Shown piece after piece: positions 53,001-64,000 of a stretch of 64,000 bases of DNA (position 1 is the stretch's first letter; the number at the start of each line of letters is the position of its first letter). This DNA comes from Ramazzottius varieornatus (taxonomy: Eukaryota; Tardigrada; Eutardigrada; Parachela; Ramazzottiidae). The translations under genes were made by a program, and so were the position numbers. The notes below the pieces were generated by a model. The model did not search any database. It was not told the DNA's origin and was given only the letters and a program-made list of their open reading frames with translations. The DNA lies in contig BDGG01000001.1 in assembly GCA_001949185.1 (NCBI GenBank), positions 2,931,324 to 2,995,323 of the forward strand. The letters run 5' to 3'.

Positions 53001-56000
53001 ATCACCGGTTTTTCATCCAAAATTTGTTATCACTATATCAATAAATTAGCTCGTAACGAGGTCCACTGTTAGAAAGCCCTCCTTGGATAGGATCGCGGTT
53101 GCCGTTGTTGGGTCCACCGTTGCGGGTAGAACAACTTCTCGGTAGCAATCTTGATCTTTGCATATCGAAGACTTGTCATGGGGTATCACACAAACTCTTA
53201 ATTTATCATCCACAATCTGGACAGTGAGGTCTTCCGGTTGAAGTCCAGGTATCAGGTCGAAACTGTAGCGAATATTATTTCGACGGTTCTTTGCGTTTCC
53301 ATCGTGCACGTCGAAGCCATTGGTAGTGCGATATCCGCTTCCCGGGTGTCCGTTCTTGCTTGATTTGAGTATTCCGGGTCGTCTGGCAGTTGATGTCGTC
53401 CTTGTTGAAACTCCGCTCGTGAGTGTCGGTATCTCCTTGTCTTCTTGAGAGAAGTAGGTGGTGGACGTTGACTTTGTGATGGACTTCTTCGTTTCCAGGA
53501 AGGAAGATTCCAGTACGTCTTTTTTGGGGCCCACTGAAACGAGGGGGTCCTTCAGGTGTAAGGCGATTTCCGCTTTGAGTTGCGCAGCTTCCTTCTCCAG
53601 TTGCCGGCGGATCGCTTCAAAGTCGACCGGTTCGTGCTTGGTAGAATGTCCGTTCGTGAAGGTTTTAGTCTTTGCGGAAGTCATGGTAAGAGATATCTGT
53701 AGCTGGGCGGAAGGATAAAAGCCCAGCCGGGACAAGGAAGCACGTTCGTGGTGGATCGATGGGAACCTTGAAAACTCGAAAACGTGACGAGCTTGGAACG
53801 AACAATGTTTCTCACACTCTCAGCCGCCTATTTTTAGCGTGAAGCTGTGAATGCATTGTTGTTTACTTATTCGCTCATATCAAGCTACAAATCTGCTGTA
53901 TTGCAATTTCACCGCAGAATACACCCGTGCTTATTCAACTTGATCTTAGATTTGCTTTGGCGCGCTTCAACCATGCATTCGATCAAGCCTCGTGGAAAAG
54001 ATGGTACTCGCCGAGGCAGCTTTTATTGCACACCATAAAGAACCACGTCAAATACCTTAAGTACCACAACCTTACTGATGATTATACCTACGTGAGTGAT
54101 CAAGGTTCCCCAACACAAGAACCACATCGAAACACTTTCCGCTGCGTAGTTCGCTGCAGGAACCGTACATCTTGACGCGTTGTTACATGCAGCCGGGTGG
54201 TCAACCTAATTAGCGAGACTTTTCGTTGTTAATTTGGCGTGACGGATGCGATGGAAGGTCGTGCAGAACAAATTATCGATCGTACTCCGATGGATTGAGA
54301 TGACTGTGCGTAGGTTTTCATTCCGCCGAACAATAGCTCCTCAACAACCCAAAAAAATTCTTTTGAGGAACGAAAGGGAGTTTTCGCAGTGCGACCTCGT
54401 GACACGTAAATATTTGAAAAGATCAGGGTCAAGATATGATGGACTATACTTGATTATGTGCTATACTATTCATGTAGAATAAAGCCATTCTCCTAGGTTT
54501 CTCTGTTGCACAGTAGAAGTTCGGAACGAAGAACCCAGTTACGAAGAAATATAGCAGTGGTATATTCCCACGGCCACGTCCGTGCTCGTTTGGTATAAAT
54601 GCCAGATGGCCGAGACCGTGCGGTCCATTCTTATTTTGTTTTCCATAACGCCATTTGCCAAAATCTTGGACCAGCTCTAAACATGCATTCGTTTTGGTTT
54701 TTTGTTGCTGTTTTAGCTGTCATGGGACTGGCAGCTGCCCAAGACTTCGGGATAACCTGTGATCAGACTGGACCGTCGAAGTGCACCAAGCCGGCTTTAG
54801 ATTACTTCATCCGTCGATATGAGGATCGCAAGACCAATCCACCGACGGACGAACGATGGTCCAGGGACATGCTGAAACAATGCCAGTAAGTTTTTTATGC
54901 TAACCAGAACTAGGAACGTTAAACTTTATCCCGTTCCCAACTTCCGGTCTTGGGTTGTTCGCAATCAGAAATTACTATGGAGCATATCTTATCTGAAACG
55001 CTTTTGGCTGCAGGCTGGATGACACCGGACGCAAGTGCCTGATCACTTTCGCTCGCAAGTGTCTTCCACCGCAACAAGTCCAGCAGATGAACTTGGATGT
55101 GAAGCAGAACTCAACGTGCGAGGAGAAGGTGGATCGTCTGACCAAAGGGTGCAAGTCAAATTCCTCGGTATGGTTCAGGACCTGCGAGAATCCATTGGTC
55201 GAGCGCCTGCACTCTTTCCTGACCATGACGCCGCACACAGTGCCACCTGCGCAGACGGAAGTGCAGCGTATTCATACTCAAATTTGCTGGTACGAGATCC
55301 GCGAATTGTAGTTTCAACAAACGTACCAACAGATGGTACCGTTCAATCGAGTTCACCCTCCAGACAGATTCATGGTTTCTTTTGCAGTGAAATCGACCAC
55401 TACAATACATGCATAATGGAAAAAGCCAAGCAAGAATGCAACGACTTTTCCACCACGATCTTCCAGCATATCATTTCCGACATGCGAGGCTCCTACCAGT
55501 GTGACCCGCGGAACACCTTTTCTGGGATCCACTGCTAGAATTATCAACAGGTCAATGTTGTCAAATGCTTTATCGCTGTTTCACAAAGAATATTACCACG
55601 AGATATGGTTCTTTTCATAGATCTTTCAGCTAGAGTTTTCTTTCTCCCCATCTACGCTGTGCGACAATGCTAGACAGCAGCTCGACCACCTTGACAGAAA
55701 CCGAGAAGTTCAAAGTTATCATAAAAAAACAAACGACAGAAATTAAAACAAAGTCGGCATCGATTTTCTGACAGATAGTCCGCATGCTCAAAATATGGCG
55801 AGAAGACTAGGATAATGTGATGGAATGAGATAGACTACAATAAAAACAGCTATTCGTGTTGGGAAGGCTGGTGATCCGCAAGATCCCTCATGGCTTGGCA
55901 ACTCGCCCCATGAAAGTAATGAGACGTGTGGGTTCATGGCGAATGGCAAACAAGAACGGATGGTCCGCGCGGAACTCCACCGGCTCCCGTTCTATCACCA

Positions 56001-59000
56001 TCATCCGCGTCATCATAATGGCCGTGGCTGCTGCAGCTTCTGTCCCCTTCTCATTCACTTCTGCATTTACAAAAAGCTGAGTGTATAGCACGTACAGCAA
56101 TTCTGGACATGATAGTAAACGACAGGAAAGAGGATGTTCGACATACCAACGAACGCCTTATGAACGGCGCCCGAAACGGATAGTCCGCCATCAGCGATGC
56201 CGCTCAGGTCGGCGCTGGCAAACAGGGTCTGAATGCCCATTTTTTGCAAGACATCCACCAGATCATACGACTGCTCCAGCTTGAAACGAGGAAGTCGAAG
56301 GTGGACTTTTCGGTTAGCCGTATTCTGGTACAAATGCTTCAGGGTCTGCATGTCGAAATGGCGCTCAAGATCCGCCAGTCCATTCTTGTTTTCGGGTAGG
56401 AGGACCAGCATGGACATTTCGCGCTGTTTGTACGGGATGACCGCCACCTGGAACCTCGGTACCTTGCCTGCCTGCTCTTGGTCTTCAAAGTTGTCGTAGT
56501 AATGAATCTTCTTCGTGATGTACATCATGTCAACGTCGCTTTCCCCGCCGCCAGCCGTAGCGAACTTTTCCTTCTTGGTGTCCGACTCGGAAAACTTGTC
56601 CAACCAGTCGGCTTTGAAGTAGATGGCGTTCACTAGAACCATCAAGGTGTGTGCGTCGATGGAGCCAGATGCCAGCAGATCTTTTATTTTGTTGTTCGTC
56701 TGCTTTTCCACCCACTGGTTAATTTCTTGGCGAACTCCTTCAGTGTTTCCCTGGAAGTCCACCTTTCCGACCTGCAGCGTCCAAACAAACGCAGTCAATC
56801 AACCAGCTCAAGATCGGCGTTTTGGCCGGGCAAACAAAAAGACATGACCACGTGATAACAGTCATACTTTCAAAGACAATGTATACGCTCACGTCAGTCA
56901 CGTGTCCCGTACAAGATTTTGCACTTTCCAATACGACACAAGTCGGGTTCGATTGATTATTAATTGGTGCGACAGACCACAATTTCTTTTCAATTTCCGG
57001 TCATTGTTTTGGTTTTTTTCTGGAATCTGGATGATTGATCGACCAGTGTCCATCTTGGTCCTTACCTCGCTGTTTAGCTGTGAGATTATGGTCTGCTCGA
57101 ACTGGGGCTTCAAGGTAAGATCTTGTCGAACGTAGGCCTTGTTGGCAAGCGCGAGTTGGTACGATGCTTCACCACTATCTTCGTCTTTTCCAGGTACAAA
57201 GACACGGAGCACCTCTTGATAGGCCGCCAGAACATCTTCCCGCTCCCCTCCGAACGACTTGCTCAGCTGGAGAGCGTGTTCGATTTCCTTCTTTGTCTCG
57301 TTGTTAGCTCCGACGTACACTAGCAGAAGAGCCGAGGATATGCTCAGCGGGGAAAGGAAGATGTTGTCATGGCTGGATTGCGAAGCGATCACTCCGTAGA
57401 GCTTCAACGAGAAATCATCCAGCGAAGCGCGCAGATTCTCCAGGTTGTCCATGTTGGTTGCAGGAAGGAAGACAGATGGTAGTAAGGTCGGATAGATGAG
57501 GGAAAGGCAAGTCAAAGTCAGATATGTTTTTGGCTGCGGTTTCAAGCTGAAAAGTTCGAATGTTGACAGACTGCGTGATGAGCACAAGCGACTCCTTATT
57601 CACAACCGGTTCACATACAGCGAAACTCGGTGAATCATCGAAATGATGGCTCATAAAACTGAATGAATGGTTTTTTTCATTGCAGTCGCTGGTGAAGATG
57701 TGCACGTCTGGGCAAAGAAATTATAGACTTGGCAAAGTGGAAATTTGGCTTCCGGCCGAGGCATCACTGATGACGGAATAAACACGTGGACAGGTTTCCT
57801 GGGTCGTCTCAAGTTCTCTCGACTGACTCAAGCGAACAAGCCTTCGGTAGCTTCCGCCGTTCCTAAACTCGGTACGTACAATTGGTGAACACTTGAATGG
57901 TACAATGTGTCTCCTGTAGTACGTGCTCGGCAAGTACGATAGCACTGTTTATTAATCTTCGATCCTGAGTAGGTCCCTCAGTTCGCACCTTAGCGGGCTC
58001 AGGAACGTTCGATAGCGCGCTCGGTGTCGTTTTTACCTCTGGTGCATTGCGCGCACTGAAGAACCAGCACTGCGCATGAAAAGGAAACGTTGTAATTTGT
58101 ACAAAAGGTTAACAAGAGCAGAGATGAAAACCGAACAATAAAGGATTTCTGCCTAGGCAAGGTTATCTTCAAATGTCCAACAATCTGGTTTAAGGAAGAA
58201 CAAGAATCTGAAAATTCGAAGAGATACAGTAGCACTGACAGGGCACGGGTCCGATCACATGGCTCTGATCTACTAAAGTAATGTACCATCAGCAACCATA
58301 CTTCTTATCGTTACTCCGACCTAATGTTTATACCAACCTTGGTTTCCGCCGTTGTAGTAGTTGGTGTAGAGGTCGGTTTCGATGGACCAGCTGGGAAGAC
58401 GGGTCGGTCAGAGTCGTCGTTATTACTATTGTCACTCGAAGCGTCGTTTGAGCTGTTGCCGTTATTCATGCTGGTTTTGTTGTCATCAGAAGGCTGTTGA
58501 GGCGCCGGAGGTTGAGGTGGGTTGTTTCCTAGAGATCACGCTGTTTCTCAAGACTTACCGCATATGTTTTCAGGTGGCAGGTGTGCTTACTTGGGTTGAA
58601 GCCTCCGTCACCGGGAATGCCGAAGTTGCGCTGAGGTCCCTGGAAACCTTGAGGACCTAGTGGGCCCCCGAAGCTTTGTTGGCCTGGGAAGCCAGGGCTG
58701 CTGCCACCGAATGGCGAACCGCCACCACCGAACGGAGAGCTACCACCACCGAAAGGGGAGCCACCACCCATCATCGGATTAGAACCCATGCCTGGATAGC
58801 TCGAACCTGGATGAAATAAGGTGAACAATCTTACCCGTAGACTCGTAGCCTGACTTAGTGGTTACGGTACTGACCTTGTCCCATCATTCCAGGATAACCG
58901 CCCATCTGTCCGCCTCCATATGGGCTGGACATTCCGGGCATTCCTCCCATTCCGGGCATGCCACCTCCTAGCCCGCCATATGGTGACTGACTGGGACTTG

Positions 59001-62000
59001 CGCCAGGGAAGCCACCGCCAGGGAAGCCACCGCCAGGGAAGCCACCGGCTCCGCCTGGGAAACCGCTACCTCCGAATCCGCCACCGGGACCGGAAAAGAC
59101 CTGGGAAGGAGTGTTCTGCATGAAGCTGGTGGGAGCCGCGAAAGGATTCTGAGCACCAGAGGCGCCACCTAGGTAAGCAGATAAGTTTGGAAAATTTATC
59201 CCGTCTCTAACACGATACGAAAGGTCTCAAATCTGATGTATTTCTGAGAAAAAAGTTTGGAGGAAGCGTACCTGCGAAGGGACTAGTTGAGCCGGAGAAT
59301 GGACTTTGAACCGATGAGAAGGGGTTGGGTGCGGAAGAGCCATAAGGACTTTGAGCTCCAAACGGACCACTAGAACCATAAGGTGAAGCAGCCCCGAAAG
59401 GACTAGAAGCTCCTGTTAGGCTATTTGAAGGTGCTGAGGGACTGAGCGAGAATCCTTGTGGGTTCTGGCTACCAGCAGATGCTAGCTGAGATCCTTGGGA
59501 CTGAAGTGCTGCTTTCGTGGCTTGGCCAGTCGTTCCGCCCGCTGCAGTCTTGGAGTTGCCTTTGTTCAACAAAGCTGCCCATGGATCGTCAAAAATGGAG
59601 CCTATGCCTCCAGCTCCAAAGGTTTCCTGCATGTTCTGTTGGTTCTGCTGCTGTGGGCTTTGTAGGTTCGGCATGGGTTGAGGTCCGCCTTCTTGACCAC
59701 CAGGTCCACCCGGTCCGCCGCCAAATCCTCCTGGAGGTCCTTGCATCATCGGGTTCATCATACCTCCTTGACCACCAGGTCCTCCACCGAAGCCCCCCGG
59801 AGGTCCCTGCATCATCGGGTTCATCATACCTCCTTGACCACCAGGTCCACCCGGTCCGCCGCCAAATCCCCCTGGAGGTCCTTGCATCATCGGGTTCATC
59901 ATACCTCCTTGACCACCAGGTCCTCCACCGAAGCCCCCCGGAGGTCCCTGCATCATAGGGTTCATCATTCCACCCTGGCCGGGTTGCTGCATCATTTGAG
60001 GGTTCATCATGCCTTGTCCTCCTTGCGGCATCATCATAGGGTTGAAGCTAGAAGGCTGGCCTTGGAACTGAGGGCCCATCATGGGGCTTCCTTGTTGGCC
60101 ACCGAAGCCTCCAGGTCCCATCATAGGGTTTCCCTGTCCACCGAAACCTCCCGGTGGCATCATTGGGTTAGACTGACCACCGAGACCCCCGGGTGGTGGC
60201 ATCATGCTCATAGGATTGCCTTGACCGCCAAAACCTCCAGCACCCATCATTGAGCTCTGTGGGGGACCTCCGAGACCACTCATCATGGGGTTTTGCATGG
60301 ACTGTTGCGATGGTCCGGCAAACTGCTGGCTAACAAATTGCTGGGTCGGTGTTTGCTGCGAACTAGCTGCGGAAGGTCTTGCTTGTTGACTCTTTTGCGC
60401 GTTAAGAGCCACATTTATACTAGAAGATATTATTGATCAATCACCCTTCAGAGTTTTTAACTAATCAGTTTGAAAACGAACGAAGAAAAATTTTGTGAAA
60501 TTGGAGTACAAAGTGAACTTACTTGTTGAATGGTGTCGCGCTTCCAGAGAATCGAGGGTTCGTTTGGGTGCTGGCAGCTCTTCCTTCTCCTAGGTATGCG
60601 CTATATCGGCTAGTAGGCTGATATCCGGTACCGCTGGTGCCATCGTACGCGGGAAAGTTCGATCTTGCTTGAGCAAAGTTGGGCGAGGTACTTCCTGCCG
60701 AATATTGACTTGGGTACTGAGACCGTGCAGTCGGGGTGGAGTAATAATCTGACACGGATGCTGTGGCGGCAGGATACTGACTGGTGGGAGAAGGGGCAGG
60801 CGCTGCACGGACTCCAACTAGAAAACAATTCGTCTAAAAATGATCGATAAAATTGCCAAAATATTTTGAAGTAAGTCTTACCGATTATCACAGAAAGTAA
60901 TATTCCCAAATACTGGTCCATTTCCAGGCGGAAGCGGGAAGTATGTATCCGGGCAGCTCGTGGCTGCGATCGGTGGGAAAGCGACGACCAGTATCCGGGT
61001 GATGTGGTGCGTTTAGGTGCCACGTAAAAATAATGTGATTAGCCGTGTCTTGTTCTGACTGCGATGGGGCGAACGATTCTTTCCGTTATGAATCTTCTTC
61101 TCTCAAATATCAACAGCAAATATCTTTGGTGATGACAGTGATATTTGCCGGTGGGCAGTCATTTTCTGGTTTTGTGATGCGAAGGCCAGCCGGATGGGGT
61201 CATTGCCGCAAAACGGTCGATCTTTCACCTCGAAGCTTCTCTACGAGTGAGTCGATAAGGAACTTTTCATTTCACGATGTCCGTCACATCACGATATGAT
61301 TCTTGCTTTCACGGACACTGAGAATATCAATAGCTCACCTCCGGATACTATGCGAAGCGTTCGCTTTGCATGAGGTCCGCTCATTGAAAGAGGCTTTGTT
61401 GTACTCGTACTGTAGGCTTGGTCTTATTACGAAGTACCCTAATCGGACTACTTCTCGTGAATCATGTTCATAGACGTCTACTCCGTGAAATGTGGGCTAA
61501 TTGCGACCACTGCCAAAATACGACTGAAACGTCGAAACGTTAGTCAAAAAGGCTTGGCCAGTTGTCGAACACTTCTCTGAATCCTTCTGTCCAAAATGGC
61601 AGAAGGAAACGATCGAAGAGCGAACTCCCGATCGATCGCTTCTTTCAGGTTTGTTAAACGATAATGTGCCCGTAAAAAGGCGTATTGTCAACGAAAATTC
61701 TGACGAATAATGAGAGAGCTAAGATGATGTGGTAGTGCTTTTCTCTTTGACGCGATCTTAATGGAGGTTTTTCCATCGGTTGTTTTTCTGTGGACCGCGA
61801 TCAGTTGTCAGTTTCTACTTTTCTAACCGAGATGGTAGATTTCTAGCGTACATTTCTGGTGTACTAATTGAAACACCCATGACCAAAGGAGCACTGGGGC
61901 AGTGGCGACACACGACCCACTCTTCTCATGAAACCAGTTACTAGTTTGAACTGCGAACGTCAGAATACTTGCGGAGAAACAGGTTATGTACTACGCACTT

Positions 62001-64000
62001 GTCAATCATTTGGAAAACATTCCCTCAGCAAGTGATGTGCAACGTCGACACAAATTATTTGCTGAAACTTTGCTGCCTTCTGGCAATAAACTCAGGCTCA
62101 TCACTCATTTTCGCTTACCGCTTTCTCTTTGGCAAAGCCCCATTGTTATTCGACATACCGGCAGCGGAAAGTGACACAAAGAACCGGACTTAATATTAAT
62201 AAACTACCGGTGATACGTAGACCAGGGGGAGAATCGAACACATTCATCTCCAATACCACCAGGCTGTGCAAAAGTCAAAGCATTCAAACATGAAACATTC
62301 TGTAGGTCCAACGAACAGCAGATGAAAACATTACGGTTTTCTAACTTCTTTGTCCTCATTAGACAAATGGTCTAATATCGTTTTGGCTTCGGTCGGACTG
62401 AAAGTCCATGCGATATTCTCCGAGTCGACGTGCGGGGCGGGACATCTGTAAACGATAAACACAGTCAATACACCGTCAAAACCAGTCTCATGACAGCGCT
62501 AAGTGACTTCATGGCATCTCTGTCCCAATGTTTTGCGAATATGTTCCGAAAACGGAAGCCCGGCGGACAAACTCGACAAGGTTGTGTTTTCTAAGTGGCG
62601 CACGTTTCCAGTGTTATTGGCGGTAACATGCGCCACTTGGGAATGATCTTGTCAAGTTTGCTGGCACGCAGTCCCAAATATTTCAAAAACACATACTTTT
62701 ATTTCTTTTTCAGAGTCGAAAATCAGAGGTATGTTTCTGTCAATGTTTCTAACAAACCTTTCTCCGCTAGGACATGTTGCCGGCGAATCTGCGGTGGAGA
62801 ACTTTACACAGTCTTTACAGCACCGGAAGCAGAATCTGTGTTCTTGGACACTAGGGCACTGTATGTAATTTGCGTTGTCGATAACTTTATGGCACAGCCT
62901 GCATTTCACTGCAGCGGGTGGAGTTCGCGACGGCGGACTGGACAACTGCGGCCTGTCCACCCCGTTGTGTTGGGAGTCGTTAGAGCCACGCTTCGAGCCA
63001 TACGTTCCACGGGGCGGTATAGGCGAGTTGTTTCTTTGTTGTGCTTGTAAATGCTTTTGATGGGCGTTGGCTAATTCCGAAACCTGCGAGAGCAAGTTCA
63101 CATTTTAGGTCTGCATAAAGAGATAGAAACCAAATTAACATCCATTCCATCGTAAAAAACAATCCAGAATAAAAATGTGAAATTTCCGCGATAAAAGGTG
63201 TGAAAGATTTTGACTGAAATTTTGAACTCTTGAATGATCGACGGTTAGAATACCTGTGAGTGGACGGCTGCTGACATGGCGATAAGAGGGTTCTGTGTTA
63301 GTAGCAGTTCGCCATTGGCATTCGTATCTGCGTTATCTATCCTTAGAGCTTGTGGTAGATTCCCGTGCATGTGAACCAGTTCTTGTAGTTCTTTGTGCGG
63401 TGGTCTGGAAACTGCAGAGGAAGCAGGGTGAGGTGGTGGATGTTTGGACCACCGATTGCTGGATATCGTGGCGGGTAATGAGCCGCGTCGAGGACTGTGT
63501 TTGGGGGACGAAGCGGCGCCACCGCTCATTTGCATGGACAGGGCAGACGTCGAGAACTTCCCGTCATTGTGGAAGCGGTCGTTAGGGTGGTCGTGACTGG
63601 GTTCTTTGGGAGTGTACTCGGGGTGTCTAGGCTGGTGGGACGGCTTTGGTTCTGGTCTGCTGGGAACGACGAAGGCACCTTGTATGTCCCCTATTGTTAC
63701 AGGGGGAACGGCACGAGGCTCCGAGTTGAAATAGTAGGCTCGCTTCATCCGCCGTGTCTGCTCTGCGATTCCAAAAAGTACCGATCAGAAATCATTGAAA
63801 GAAGCCTAACCGACCACGAAATTCTCGGTTCTTGTTTGCATCAAAACTCCAAAGTTGGTCGTGCAGCATTCGGAGATATTGCTTTCGACGCTGCCTTTTT
63901 CCGAGGAAAATTCCTGTCCAGCACCAGCTGAACAGGCATTTCCGTCACGCAGTCTTTTCTTTTGAATTTTACTACCCACCGATCATCCATTCGATTCTTT

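Overview
The window is eukaryotic nuclear DNA from an animal. Genes are split by many short GT-AG introns, mostly 60-90 bp, with the reading frame carried across each splice, and most products belong to metazoan families: adhesion GPCR, GGA clathrin adaptor, MARF1, IRF2BP, serpin, CAP and CBM14 chitin-binding proteins. The compact gene layout, tiny introns, chitin-binding protein and many secreted cysteine-rich proteins suggest an ecdysozoan. A tardigrade is my best guess, but that is inference, not something the sequence proves. A 50-N assembly gap lies at 46154-46203.

Layout from left to right. (1) 1-2469 (+): 3' part of a secreted protein with repeated CBM14 (peritrophin-A) domains. (2) 2838-6980 (+): SLC26/SulP anion transporter with a STAS domain. 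(3) 8780-10569 (+): protein with two tandem NYN-like modules. (4) A run on the minus strand: PPP4R1-type HEAT-repeat phosphatase-4 regulator (16201-11027), short NudE-like coiled-coil protein (18559-17597), adhesion GPCR with two cadherin repeats (23554-20113), and ADF/cofilin (26023-24662). (5) 27433-30667: PIF/Harbinger-type DNA transposon with 3-bp target duplications, an open transposase frame and a frameshifted Myb/SANT accessory gene, nested in an older CTGCA-rich element. (6) 31971-39387 (+): MARF1-like RNA regulator (NYN, two RRMs, LOTUS repeats). (7) Secreted proteins: two adjacent Kazal genes (40015-41161 and 41732-43622, +), a CAP/CRISP protein (45718-43886, -) and a cysteine-rich protein (47142-49043, +) with a tRNA-Ile(AAT) gene in its second intron. 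(8) 49833-52677 (+): GGA adaptor; 53684-53046 (-): intronless small heat shock protein; 54683-55538 (+): unknown secreted cysteine-rich protein; 57452-55888 (-): serpin; 60921-58311 (-): Gly/Pro/Met/Gln-rich secreted repeat protein; 63762-62331 (-): 3' part of an IRF2BP-family gene running off the window.

Gene models were built by hand by joining reading frames at GT/AG sites. Every internal junction keeps frame and usually rebuilds a recognisable domain. The two smallest exons found this way are 10 nt (CAP gene) and 17 nt (MARF1 gene).

Repeats are a main theme. A short hairpin (MITE-like) family of about 85-115 bp, built on GGCAAACTCGACAAGATCG and AAGTGGCGCACG arms, occurs at least ten times, and every copy I found lies inside an intron. 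Several larger foldback elements also sit in introns of the SLC26 and MARF1 genes. The secreted genes cluster at 40-61 kb. Two of them share a previously unfamiliar six-cysteine module followed by a phase-1 intron at the same place, which suggests exon shuffling.
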